Assembly (NCBI RefSeq): GCF_001314325.1
Contig: NZ_CP009429.1
Coordinates: forward strand, 4,588,501-4,652,500
Source of the DNA: Sphingopyxis macrogoltabida
Lineage (GTDB): Bacteria > Pseudomonadota > Alphaproteobacteria > Sphingomonadales > Sphingomonadaceae
Length of the DNA stretch: 64,000 bases
Direction: 5' to 3'
The first letter of the stretch is position 1; each line of letters starts with the position of its first letter. Made by a program: the position numbers and the translations under genes. Shown in pieces: positions 35,012 through 43,610 of the stretch. A model generated the notes under the pieces. The model saw only the letters and a program-made list of their open reading frames with translations, ran no database searches and was not told the origin of the DNA.

Positions 35012-38000
35012 TCAGAACACCTTGGCCTTGATCCCGACGTAGAACGACCGGCCGACCGCGCTGATCGGATAGCCGACCGCGCCGTCGTCGGGCTTGCGGT
35101 CGAAGAGGTTGTTCACGCCGCCGTAGAACTGGAACTTGTCCGCGACGTCATACGCCATGTACAGTTCATGCTCCCACTTCTGGCGGTACCAGATATATTG
35201 CGCGGGCGCATAATCGGGGTTCGCCGCCTGCTCCTCGCGGGTAACGCGGCGGGTCTTGTCCCACCAGTCGATGCCATAGTTGAGCGTGAACGGGCCCTTG
35301 TGCCAGGTCAGGTCGAAGCTGGCGCTGAACTTGGGCGCCGGATAGACCGAACTGTCGCGCTCGTTTTCGGGATCCGCACCGAGCGACGGCACAAAGCTCA
35401 GCTTGTCGAGATAATTGCCGACGAGCCGCAGGTCGAGATTGCCCGCCTTGTCGCCGAGGTCGATCCGGTAACGGATGTTCGCATCGAGACCCGCGGTACG
35501 GAACGAAGCGACATTCTGGGGAATGACCTTGTAATTGTTGACGAAGCCGGTCGTGCCGCTGCGGCTGATCAGCGCGCAATAGTCGTTGTCGAGCGACGGC
35601 TGATCGTAGCAGAGGTCGACGATATCCTGCGCGGTCGAGTACTGGATCGCCTTGGTCAGCTTGATGTCATACCAGTCGAAGCTCATCGTCAGGCCGGGCA
35701 GGAAGCTCGGGTTGAGCACCACGCCGGCCGTCCAGGTCTTCGCCTTTTCGGCGCTGAGGTCGGGGTTGCCGCCCTGCTGGCCCAGCAAGCTGCTGTTCCC
35801 CGGCGACGCACCATTGTTCGCCGGGTCGAACAGCGGATCGCCGTCGCCGTCGACGGCATCGATGTCGATACCCAGCGCATCCAGCGCCGCACGGCAATTG
35901 GCCGCGCGCGGCGCCTTGCCTTCGGCGATCCGGTCGGGACCGCACGGATCGTCGATGAATTCGAACGACCCGTTGAGCGGCGAGAACAGCTCGGTGATGT
36001 TCGGCGCGCGCACCGATTTCGAATAGGTGCCGCGGAAGGCGATGTCGCGCACGGGCGCATAGGTGCCGTTGACGTTCCACGTCGTCGTCGTGCCGACCGT
36101 CGAATAGTCGGAGACGCGGATCGCGCCGCCGACCGACAGGTCCTTCGCAAAGGCCATGTCGGCGAGGATCGGCAGGCGGATTTCGCCATAGACCTCCTTG
36201 ACGTCGAAGCTGCCGCGTTCGACCTGGGCCGCGCTATTGTCGATCAGGTCGCCGCCCTGGCTATATTCGGACGGCCGCGAATAGCTCGTTTCCTTGCGAT
36301 ATTCGGCACCGAGGGCAAAGCCGACCGGGCCGCCCGGCAGCTCGAAAAAGGCGCCCGTGTCGCCCGACAGCGCGAAGCTGGCGACATATTGGCGCAGGCG
36401 CGAATAGTCCGAATGGTCGGCGAGGACGAAGGCCAGCGCCTCCTTCGACGGCGACCCATTGCCGAGGATATTGAGCGGCACGCACTCACCCGGCCGGAAC
36501 GTCTTCGGCGGACCGTTGAACACCACCGGATTGCCGAAGCTCGACCCGAAGATGTCGGTTTCGCCGGGCAGGTTGATGCGGCAGGTGATGTTGCCGTCGG
36601 CGTCGTACACCGAATCGAGCGCCGCATAATAGCGGTCGGCGATCCGGTCGCCATAGTTGGTCGAGCGCTGCGTCGCCTGACCGAACACGAACGACGCGTC
36701 GTAGTTGAGGTGCGGCGTCAGTTCGCCCGTCGCGCTGATCACGCCGCGCCACAGTTCGCGGTCGAGTTCGTAACGGCGCTGGCCGAAGTCGAAATTGTCG
36801 CGGCTGAACAGCGCGCCCTCCGACGCCAGATCCTCGCCGAAACGCTCGATCAGGAACGCGTTGTCGGGTGCGAGCTCGGTATAGAGGTCATAGGTCGGCT
36901 GCGATTCGGTCCACGCCTTCGACTTCACATATTTGACCTCGGCGTGCAGCTTGAACGCCGGATCGAACTCGTAACTCGCCATCGCGTTGGCGATGTGGCG
37001 CCGGGTATAGGGCGTGTAGTCGCCATAATAGGTCTCGCGCGGCGTGCTGTCGCCGCCGATGGTGAAGGCGGTGCCGGGAACATAGCTGCCGAGGTCATAG
37101 GGTTTGCCCTCGCCGGTGAATTCGGGAACGCCGTCGCCGGTGAAATCGATCGCACCGCCCATCGAGCTGTCGGCCCAGCGCAGGCCGGTCAGCAGGATGC
37201 GGTCGGGCACGTTCGGATCGTCATCGGCCGAATTGGGATCGCCATCGTTCGGATTGCGCACGAGCGCATAGGACGGGCCGGTGCGCCCATAGTTCAGGCG
37301 CTGCTTCTGGCTAAACCGATCGGTTTCGTTGAATTCATAGGCGACCGTGACGTTGCCGCGGCCGTCGGCGAAATTCTTGCCCGCGGTCGCCGCGATATAG
37401 CGCTCGCCGGCGTCGCCGCGCTGCGAAATGCTGTTCTGGGCGCGCAGGCTCAGGCCCTCGAAATCCTTTTTGAGGATGAAGTTCACGACGCCCGAAACAC
37501 CGTCGGCGCCATAGATCGCCGACACCCCGCCGGTCAGCACGTCGACGCGCTCGACGAGATCGGTCGGGATCGTGTTGATATCGACCGCGGCCGTCCCGGG
37601 ATAGCCCGCGACATGGCGCTTGCCGTCGACGAGGACGAGCGTCCGGCTGGTGCCGAGGTTGCGCAGGTTGAGCAGATTGACGCCGACCGATTGCGCATTC
37701 AGCAGGTTCGAACCGCCGGTGTTGATGTTGCGCTGCGAACCGAGCAGGGCGGGGTTGTCCGACAGGAATTCGGTCAGGTTGGTCTGGCCCGACTGCTGGA
37801 TCGTCGTCGAATCGACGGTGACCACCGGGTTGGGATTGCTGAAATCGGGACGCGCGATACGCGTCCCGGTGACGACGATGGCATCGCCTTCTTCGGCGGC
37901 TGTTTCATCGGCGGGCGCATCCTGCGCGATCGCCGGAACCGCGATGAGCGCAATGCCCATAGCCAGAGGGGCGGCGCTAAGGCGAAGGCGCCGCGCATCG

Positions 38001-38014
38001 ATCAGTTTTTTCAC
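35012..38014 (-). CDS. TonB-dependent outer-membrane receptor (second)
   Basis: 1000 residues from the GTG at 38014 (VKKLIDARRL), which has AAGGAA 8 bases upstream and aligns with the MKKTQLS start of the receptor at 46664. An in-frame ATG at 38041 would add a non-signal extension. After the signal (AIA-Q) comes DAIVVTGTRIARP, a TonB-box-like motif, then the plug (NLRNLGTSRTLVLVDGKR, LTGGVSAIYGADGVSGVVNF) and barrel ending SFYVGIKAKVF with the canonical terminal Phe. Its nearest relative in the window is the receptor at 43611-46664. The upstream region shares a spaced element with that gene. Substrate unknown. Confidence 0.94.
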   Translation of the reverse strand: MKKLIDARRLRLSAAPLAMGIALIAVPAIAQDAPADETAAEEGDAIVVTGTRIARPDFSNPNPVVTVDSTTIQQSGQTNLTEFLSDNPALLGSQRNINTGGSNLLNAQSVGVNLLNLRNLGTSRTLVLVDGKRHVAGYPGTAAVDINTIPTDLVERVDVLTGGVSAIYGADGVSGVVNFILKKDFEGLSLRAQNSISQRGDAGERYIAATAGKNFADGRGNVTVAYEFNETDRFSQKQRLNYGRTGPSYALVRNPNDGDPNSADDDPNVPDRILLTGLRWADSSMGGAIDFTGDGVPEFTGEGKPYDLGSYVPGTAFTIGGDSTPRETYYGDYTPYTRRHIANAMASYEFDPAFKLHAEVKYVKSKAWTESQPTYDLYTELAPDNAFLIERFGEDLASEGALFSRDNFDFGQRRYELDRELWRGVISATGELTPHLNYDASFVFGQATQRSTNYGDRIADRYYAALDSVYDADGNITCRINLPGETDIFGSSFGNPVVFNGPPKTFRPGECVPLNILGNGSPSKEALAFVLADHSDYSRLRQYVASFALSGDTGAFFELPGGPVGFALGAEYRKETSYSRPSEYSQGGDLIDNSAAQVERGSFDVKEVYGEIRLPILADMAFAKDLSVGGAIRVSDYSTVGTTTTWNVNGTYAPVRDIAFRGTYSKSVRAPNITELFSPLNGSFEFIDDPCGPDRIAEGKAPRAANCRAALDALGIDIDAVDGDGDPLFDPANNGASPGNSSLLGQQGGNPDLSAEKAKTWTAGVVLNPSFLPGLTMSFDWYDIKLTKAIQYSTAQDIVDLCYDQPSLDNDYCALISRSGTTGFVNNYKVIPQNVASFRTAGLDANIRYRIDLGDKAGNLDLRLVGNYLDKLSFVPSLGADPENERDSSVYPAPKFSASFDLTWHKGPFTLNYGIDWWDKTRRVTREEQAANPDYAPAQYIWYRQKWEHELYMAYDVADKFQFYGGVNNLFDRKPDDGAVGYPISAVGRSFYVGIKAKVF

Positions 38015-38118
38015 GTTTGAAGTTCCTTGCTCGTGGATCATAGCGGCATGCGCCGTGGGGGTGTTGGTACGCCACGAGCACACCCCCATGCAGTGGTGCT
38101 TGGCAACCCCCGCATCAG

Positions 38119-38180
38119 GAGTAAAGAAAATCTCCAATCATTTCTGTCATTTCTGGCGCCACTGTGGCCATGATGCAACA
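38119..38180 (-). promoter_or_regulatory. Upstream element shared with the 46 kb receptor gene
   Basis: Read on the minus strand this 62-base stretch begins TGTTGCA and ends ATTTTCTTTACTC. The stretch at 46773-46834 aligns with it without gaps: TGTTGCA, a central CACA, and TTTCTTTACTC or TTCCTTTACTC occupy identical positions. The end nearest the gene is 105 bases from the GTG here and 109 from the GTG there. It is probably a promoter plus regulator site. No consensus for a known regulator is recognised. Confidence 0.55.
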
Positions 38181-38248
38181 AGCGGGCACGATGCCGGGGC
38201 CGACCGTCTCAGCCTGTCCCGGACGCGGCACGGCTCGCCGGTGAAGGG

Positions 38249-38845
38249 TCAGGCACCGACCGCCTCGCCGATCCATGCGGGGTCCGCCTGATCGGCATCA
38301 TAATATTCGAAGATCAGGTGGATGCGCGAGTCGGCACCGCGATTGACCACCGCATGCATGTCCATATTGTTCACCTCGGCCGCCTCGCCTTCGGCGATAT
38401 GGTGCGTCTCGCCGCCGAGGCGGAACAGCACCTCGTCGTTGGTCTGGATCGGTACGTGGATCTTGTGCGGCCATTTGGCTGCCGGGTTGGCATCGCGGTG
38501 CGGCTGGATGATGCCGCCGGCGGGCATGCGCGCGAGCATGACGCGCGGGAAGACCCCGTTGGTATAGCCATAATCGGCGGTCGCGGCGCGCAGCACCGGC
38601 ATGATCGTCGGCTCCCAGGCTTCCCAGATCGGCCGCGCGAAGGAGGCGCGCCAGTCGCGCACGTCCGACACGAAGCGGAAGACGATATGCGCGGTCGCGT
38701 CGAGCGCCTCGAAACGGTTCGGCTTGTCGGCATTTTCCGCCTGCCAAATGTCTTCGGGAATCGCGAGCACCGCGGCCTTCAGCGCCGCGATATCGACTGC
38801 GCCGAGCCGGCGGATGCTCTTGGTCTTGCGAGGGTTCGGATACAT
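38249..38845 (-). CDS. Aspartyl/asparaginyl beta-hydroxylase-fold oxygenase (short)
   Basis: 198 residues from ATG 38845, with GAGG upstream; a TTG at 38872 is possible. It has the 2-oxoglutarate/Fe(II) double-stranded beta-helix of the Asp/Asn hydroxylase family: iron ligands His116 and Asp118 (QPHRDANP), distal His164 (MDMHAVVNRG) and Arg174 for oxoglutarate. It hydroxylates a protein, peptide or small-molecule acidic residue; the target is not known. It is the last gene of a four-gene minus-strand run (exported small protein, longer hydroxylase, sulfotransferase, this) with gaps of 4, 3 and 23 bases. Confidence 0.85.
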   Translation of the reverse strand: MYPNPRKTKSIRRLGAVDIAALKAAVLAIPEDIWQAENADKPNRFEALDATAHIVFRFVSDVRDWRASFARPIWEAWEPTIMPVLRAATADYGYTNGVFPRVMLARMPAGGIIQPHRDANPAAKWPHKIHVPIQTNDEVLFRLGGETHHIAEGEAAEVNNMDMHAVVNRGADSRIHLIFEYYDADQADPAWIGEAVGA

Positions 38846-38868
38846 GGCGCGCGCCTCAATTTTACCGG

Positions 38869-39492
38869 TCAATATTCATAGCCGAAGAGGTCGAGGTCGC
38901 GGGCATAGATTTTCGCAACACCGTCTATCAGTTCCTGATTATAATAGTCGCGATAGGCGCCGCGCTGCGAACGGTTGGCATGATCGAGCGGCGTCGACGC
39001 GATGCCGATGCGGGCGCAGATCGCATCATAGGATTGCTGCATCTCCTCCACCTTGCCCAGCATATCGGCGAGCAGCGTTCCATCGCGGTCGGTCAGGAAC
39101 AGATGTTGGGGACGAAAGATGATGTGCTGATGCGGCGGCGCGACAAACAGGAAATGGCGCATCACGCGTTGCGGGTCGCGCGCGAACGTCCCCTCGCGAC
39201 TGGTCGCAAAAGCGCAATAGGAGACGAAGCGGTCGAACGGATTGCGGACGAAAGCGAATTTCAGATAGTCCGAGAACATCTCCTCGCCGAGGAAAGGGCG
39301 CACTTCGGCAAGGCTGATATGCCCGTGGCCGAGCCGCGCGAGTTCGGGAATCGGGAACTTCTTTTCGACGAACAGGCGGGCCTGCTCGATATCGTCGGGG
39401 CCCATATGCTCGCGCAGGCCATGCCGCACCGAATGCGTTCCGGTTTTCGGAATCGCGGCGAAAATGAAGCGATGCTTGTACGAAACGATCAT
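38869..39492 (-). CDS. Sulfotransferase family 2-like protein
   Basis: 207 residues. The PAPS 5'-phosphosulfate loop is IPKTGTHSVR (14-23) and the 3'-phosphate motif is FVRNPFDRFVSYCAF with Arg83 and Ser91, matching the sulfotransferase family 2 group (carbohydrate or glycolipid acting in characterised members). No signal or membrane helix, so cytoplasmic. It starts 3 bases after the stop of the longer hydroxylase gene, implying coupled translation. Acceptor unknown; PAPS-making genes are not in the window. Confidence 0.85.
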   Translation of the reverse strand: MIVSYKHRFIFAAIPKTGTHSVRHGLREHMGPDDIEQARLFVEKKFPIPELARLGHGHISLAEVRPFLGEEMFSDYLKFAFVRNPFDRFVSYCAFATSREGTFARDPQRVMRHFLFVAPPHQHIIFRPQHLFLTDRDGTLLADMLGKVEEMQQSYDAICARIGIASTPLDHANRSQRGAYRDYYNQELIDGVAKIYARDLDLFGYEY

Positions 39493-39495
39493 CGG

Positions 39496-40449
39496 TCAGG
39501 CAGCAGCAGCGACCGGCGATGCCGCGTCGGGCGCGGCGACCATGAACACCAGTTCGGCAAGCGCGCGGTCGAAGGGGACATTATTCGGGAGCAGCATACG
39601 CTGCGCCTCGAGCCGCTGGAGGTCGCGCTGGACGTCGCCGATCAGCCGCCGATAGGCCGGAAGCCCCGCCGCCGCGGTACCATATTGCGCCCATAGCGCA
39701 CCCCAGGCGTTGGCGAACTGCTCGAGCCGCGCCGCGATCGCGCCGCGCGCTTCGGTATCGGCGCATTGCGCGAGCAGAAAATCGATATGGCAGCGCACTT
39801 CCCACACCGACATCACCGCGGGCAGGTTGACCTGTTCATAGGCAAGCGGCACCGGCGCGACCGATCCCGGCGCGATCCGCTGGACCGGCTGCGCATCGCG
39901 GCCCATGGTTTTGGCTTCGGCAATCAGCCCCCACAGTTTTTCGCCGCCGACGGTATCGAGCACCAGATGGACGCGCTTCTGGTCGCCGTCGTTGCGGACA
40001 TTGTGCAGGCAGAAGCTGTCGAACAGCCAGCATTCGCCCGGCGCCATATGGACGGTCTCGCGATCGCAGCTGAAGGCAACGCCGGGGTTGGTGACCACCG
40101 GGATGTGGATGCGGATATGGGTGCGCCAGTAATAGCCGACGTCGACATGTTCGGGCACCACCGCCCCCGGCGCCAGCCCCATCAACCGGCTACGCCCCCA
40201 CACCGCGCCGAGATCGGCAAGGATTTCGGTGATATAGGGGCATTGGCGCAGCGCTTCGGTCGGCGCCATCGGGCCGCTGAACCCGTTCGACACTTGTCCC
40301 GCCGGCGTGATCAGCGGCACCGCATCGTTGCCGGGCAGGCGGCCGGGGTGCGGCAACCACGCAGCCGCAGGCAGGGCCGCAACCTCGGCGGCGAGCGTTT
40401 CCGCACAATATTGCCGCGCCAGCTTGACCAGCGGCATTCCCAGCTTCAT
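39496..40449 (-). CDS. Aspartyl/asparaginyl beta-hydroxylase-like oxygenase (long)
   Basis: 317 residues. The N-terminal 2OG/Fe(II) domain shows His101-x-Asp103 (PEHVDVGYYWRTHIRIHIPV), distal His149 (CLHNVRND) and Arg159 (KRVHLVLD). Residues 170-317 form a helical extension not needed for the fold and without recognisable family. It may bind the substrate. The ATG at 40449 lies 4 bases after the stop of the 86-residue exported protein gene. It belongs to the same operon as the sulfotransferase and the shorter hydroxylase. Confidence 0.85.
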   Translation of the reverse strand: MKLGMPLVKLARQYCAETLAAEVAALPAAAWLPHPGRLPGNDAVPLITPAGQVSNGFSGPMAPTEALRQCPYITEILADLGAVWGRSRLMGLAPGAVVPEHVDVGYYWRTHIRIHIPVVTNPGVAFSCDRETVHMAPGECWLFDSFCLHNVRNDGDQKRVHLVLDTVGGEKLWGLIAEAKTMGRDAQPVQRIAPGSVAPVPLAYEQVNLPAVMSVWEVRCHIDFLLAQCADTEARGAIAARLEQFANAWGALWAQYGTAAAGLPAYRRLIGDVQRDLQRLEAQRMLLPNNVPFDRALAELVFMVAAPDAASPVAAAA

Positions 40450-40453
40450 CGGG

Positions 40454-40714
40454 TCACTCGCGCCGGATCTCGATCTGCGGGCGGTCGATCAGTTCGCGCG
40501 CATTGCGCTTCTGCTCCTCCTCCAGCGCTTCCCATTGTCCCGCGGTCTTGCAGATCTGGCTATAAAAACGCGTACCCGTCCGCTGGGTGCGCTTGCAGAC
40601 CATCTTGTCCTTGGCATCGACAGCCGCTTTGTCGGTCGAAGGGCTGGCGAACGCGGGGGTTACGGGAAGCAGCAAGGAGGCAGCGGCGAGGCTCAACAGA
40701 TGAATTCCGCGCAT
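40454..40714 (-). CDS. Small exported protein with a paired-cysteine motif
   Basis: 86 residues from ATG 40714. A signal peptide ends at AFA (residue 23). The mature part has MVC40, then TGTRFYSQIC55, then QWEALEEEQKRNARE. The C-x14-C spacing followed by an aromatic and a charged helix resembles a small sphingomonad exported-protein family of unknown function. It heads the hydroxylase/sulfotransferase operon, so it could be the modified partner or simply a passenger. Longer frame to 40780 has no signal at its start. Confidence 0.65.
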   Translation of the reverse strand: MRGIHLLSLAAASLLLPVTPAFASPSTDKAAVDAKDKMVCKRTQRTGTRFYSQICKTAGQWEALEEEQKRNARELIDRPQIEIRRE

Positions 40715-40830
40715 GACAGTCCAACTCCAAAGCAATATCGCTATGCAAGGAATATATTCGCTTGCCCCCGTCACTGTCAATTCGACCCCGCCGGAGACCG
40801 GGCGGGAAAACCCTTGGGAACCAAAGGATC

Positions 40831-41556
40831 ATGGCCTTGGATTTTCGGCTTTCGGACCGGATCGACCACGATGCGCTGCGGCGGCAGTTCCTGCGCAACG
40901 GGCGCGTGGAAATCGAGGGCTTGCTGGCGGAGGACCAAGCCGAAACCTTGCGGCATTACCTGCTCGCGCGCACCGACTGGAAACTCGTCATGAACGCGGG
41001 CGACAAGGTCTATGAGATGACCCGCGAAGCCTATGTAGCGATGGACCCCGCCCAGCGCGGCCAACTCGACCAGCATATCGTGAACGCCGGCCGCGAGGGC
41101 TTCCAGTATCGGTACGAGGCCATTCGCGTTCCCGATGCCGGCCGCACCGCCGATCCGTCCGACCTGCTGACCGGCTTTGTCGCCTTTCTCTCCTCGCCCG
41201 CCGTGCTGGCAATGCTCGGCGCCATTCTCGGCTGCAAGGATGATGCCGCCTTCGCCGACGGTCAGGCGACGAGCTATGGCGCAGGGCACTTCCTGACCCG
41301 CCACGACGACGATGTAGCGGGCAAGCACCGCCGTGCCGCCTATGTCTATTCGCTGGCGCCGGCGTGGCGCGCCGAATGGGGCGGCCTGCTGATGTTCCAC
41401 GGCGACGACGGCAATATCGAGGAAGCCTTTGCCCCCCGCATGGATGCGCTACGGCTCTTCTCGGTACCGCAACAGCATAGCGTCAGCTATGTCACGCCGT
41501 TCGCGCCCGAACCGCGGCTGTCGATCACCGGCTGGCTGCGCGCGAACGGGCCCTAG
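40831..41556 (+). CDS. 2-oxoglutarate/Fe(II) oxygenase, prolyl-hydroxylase-like
   Basis: 241 residues from ATG 40831. The facial triad is His158-D-Asp160 (FLTRHDDD) and His216 (PQQHSVSYV), with Arg229 (RLSITGWLR) to hold oxoglutarate. This arrangement is that of the Tpa1/Ofd1-like and prolyl 4-hydroxylase-like oxygenases. It is the only plus-strand gene of the island, divergent from the four-gene minus run and overlapping the convergent TPR-sulfotransferase stop by 4 bases. Target unknown; with the two Asp/Asn hydroxylase relatives it makes three different oxygenases in one island. Confidence 0.85.
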   Translation: MALDFRLSDRIDHDALRRQFLRNGRVEIEGLLAEDQAETLRHYLLARTDWKLVMNAGDKVYEMTREAYVAMDPAQRGQLDQHIVNAGREGFQYRYEAIRVPDAGRTADPSDLLTGFVAFLSSPAVLAMLGAILGCKDDAAFADGQATSYGAGHFLTRHDDDVAGKHRRAAYVYSLAPAWRAEWGGLLMFHGDDGNIEEAFAPRMDALRLFSVPQQHSVSYVTPFAPEPRLSITGWLRANGP

Positions 41557-43541
41557 TCGAGGCTGTAACCGTAACGCTCGACCCACGGCGCGAGAATCGG
41601 CAGGATTTCGCGCATCTGGGGTTCGTAGCGCTTCCAGCGCCCGCTCGCCGACGAATAGATCGGTTCGGTAACCTGCGCATAGCTGGGGGTGCGGATGAAG
41701 CCGCGCTCGACCGCCGTTTTCTGATGGTCGAGGACGCCCTCTTCCCAGTCGAGCCCGAGGAAATGGAAAAGCGGCCGCGTCGCCGCCGCGACATCGGCGA
41801 TCATCGCTTCATAGCGCAGCATATGAACGTCGATCGGGAACAGGGCCCGGCAATTTTCCCAATAATGGAAAATGCTGTCGTAGGTGCGGCTGGCGTTGGC
41901 GAGATCGAGAAAGCTCGCCATCGCCTCGGTCGGCTTGAAATTCTGGATATAGCAGCTGAGCACGACGTCGCACGGATGCCGCATCGCGAGAATGAACTTC
42001 GCGTCGGGAAACAGGCGATGGATAAGCGGGACGCGGATCATCGACAGGGGGTTTTTATCGATAACGAGCGCGCCGGCCGGGGGCGGCGCGCGCTTGTCGA
42101 GCTCGGCGAAATAGCGGCCCCGCAGATCGGCGACGGCGGCCGCATCGAGCGTGCGGATGTGGTCGAGGTCGCCCAGCGATTGCCCCAGTTCCTCGATGAT
42201 CGGCAGCTCTTCGAGCATATGGATGCGGCTGTGCCCCATCAGGATCGTATCGAGCAAGGTGGTGCCTGACCGCGGGAAACCCACCAGAAAAGCCGGCGAA
42301 GCGCGGTCCGAAGCGGGCGGCACCTCGGCCCATCCGGCGAACCATGCCTGCGTCGTCTGGCGATCGACGGCAGCGATGGTGCGCTGATAGGCGCTGCGAT
42401 CGACGCCGATCCCCATCGGGCTTTGCGCCTGCGCCCGGTTCATTTCATCGTAGAAATAGAGTGCCTCTTCCACGTGACCCAGCCGGTCGGCAAGCTGTCC
42501 CGCGAATTGCATCCGGATCGTCGGGTTGACGCTCGACCCGTGCAGGTCGCGGATCAGGGCGAGCGCCGCTTCACGGTCGCCATCGCGCGACAGCATCAGG
42601 GCACGAAGATAATCGATATCGTCGCCCTTAACCTCCGCCGCGGTGGCATCGGCCAGTACGGCGCGCAGCTCGTCGAGCCGGTTGGCCTTTTCGAGCAGGA
42701 TGCCGAGGTTGAGATAGGCTGGGGCGAAGCGCCGGTCGGCCTTGATCGCAAAGCGCAATGCCCGCTCGGCTTGATCGTTGTTCGACAGGTCGAGAAAGGC
42801 AATCGCGATCGCGAGGAATATCTGCGGGTTCGATGGATCGAGGCGCGCCGCCGAGCCAAGCGCGCGTAGCGCCGGTTCGGCATGGTCGATGCTGGTCAGA
42901 ACCCGTCCGAGCTCAAGCAGCGGCGCAGCGTCCTGCGGGGCGAGGAGCACTGCCTTTTCGAGCATCAGGCAGGCATCTTCATAGCGGTCCATCGAAATCA
43001 GGACGCGGCCGATATTGGTGTGGACGAGCGAGGATTTCGGATCGATCTGCCGCGCTTCCTGAAAGGCCTGCAACGCGCCCTCCAGATCGCCGCCCTCGTG
43101 ACGCGCATTGCCAAGGTTGTTCCACGCAACGAAATTCTTCGGATCGTCCGAAACCAGCTTTTCATAGGCCCAGCCCGCTTCGGTCGCGCGCCCCTGCGCC
43201 TTCAGTATCTGCGCCTGCATCGCCTGCAAGTCGGCCGACCCTGCGAGGTCGCCTTCGGCGCACACGCGCGCAGCCTCGTCGGTCTCACCCAGATCGAGCA
43301 GCGCGCGCGTGAGGTTGATCCGGTTGTCGCTGGTGTCGGCGCCGTTGGCGATCGCCCGGCGGAGATAATCGACTCCTTGCCGCAACGCGCCGGTCTGGCA
43401 CGAAACGACGCCGAGTAGCTGGAGCACGGTGGGATTGGTCGGCTGGGCGCGGAGCGCCACCTCGCCCTGGGCTTTCGCAGTCGCCAAGTCGCCCTTGGCA
43501 TAGGCCGCATAAGCGGCGCGCAATCTGTCAGTCACGGTCAT
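41553..43541 (-). CDS. TPR-repeat sulfotransferase fusion
   Basis: 662 residues. Residues 1-390 are about ten tetratricopeptide repeats (clear units at 141-165 and 276-300). Residues about 415-662 are a sulfotransferase domain with G421-FPRSGTTLLD as the phosphosulfate loop, RHPCDVVLS at 521-529 as the 3'-phosphate site, and LEELP and IDKNP in between. The TPR part probably recruits a protein acceptor, by analogy with TPR-bearing modifying enzymes and tyrosine-sulfation systems, but this is inference. No signal peptide. It follows the receptor gene at 43611-46664, separated by a terminator hairpin. Confidence 0.92.
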   Translation of the reverse strand: MTVTDRLRAAYAAYAKGDLATAKAQGEVALRAQPTNPTVLQLLGVVSCQTGALRQGVDYLRRAIANGADTSDNRINLTRALLDLGETDEAARVCAEGDLAGSADLQAMQAQILKAQGRATEAGWAYEKLVSDDPKNFVAWNNLGNARHEGGDLEGALQAFQEARQIDPKSSLVHTNIGRVLISMDRYEDACLMLEKAVLLAPQDAAPLLELGRVLTSIDHAEPALRALGSAARLDPSNPQIFLAIAIAFLDLSNNDQAERALRFAIKADRRFAPAYLNLGILLEKANRLDELRAVLADATAAEVKGDDIDYLRALMLSRDGDREAALALIRDLHGSSVNPTIRMQFAGQLADRLGHVEEALYFYDEMNRAQAQSPMGIGVDRSAYQRTIAAVDRQTTQAWFAGWAEVPPASDRASPAFLVGFPRSGTTLLDTILMGHSRIHMLEELPIIEELGQSLGDLDHIRTLDAAAVADLRGRYFAELDKRAPPPAGALVIDKNPLSMIRVPLIHRLFPDAKFILAMRHPCDVVLSCYIQNFKPTEAMASFLDLANASRTYDSIFHYWENCRALFPIDVHMLRYEAMIADVAAATRPLFHFLGLDWEEGVLDHQKTAVERGFIRTPSYAQVTEPIYSSASGRWKRYEPQMREILPILAPWVERYGYSLD

Positions 43542-43550
43542 CGACGCTAT

Positions 43551-43588
43551 CTATAAAAAAAGAGGGCGGGACACCAGTCCCGCCCTCT
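43551..43588 (-). terminator. Terminator between the third receptor and the TPR-sulfotransferase
   Basis: An 11-bp perfect stem (GAGGGCGGGAC, 43562-43572, with 43577-43587) and ACCA loop. On the minus strand it is followed by a run of seven T (AAAAAAA at 43555-43561). It should stop or attenuate transcription of the receptor gene before the sulfotransferase gene, which starts at 43541. Confidence 0.9.
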
Positions 43589-43610
43589 CCTTTGGTTCGC
43601 TTGCCGAAGC

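Noticed and set aside
38249..43541. The island as a classical RiPP cluster with the 86-residue protein as precursor
   Set aside because: The small protein has a Sec-type signal and resembles a general exported-protein family. No cyclase, leader-peptidase or dedicated exporter is present, so only a weaker hypothesis of protein modification was kept.
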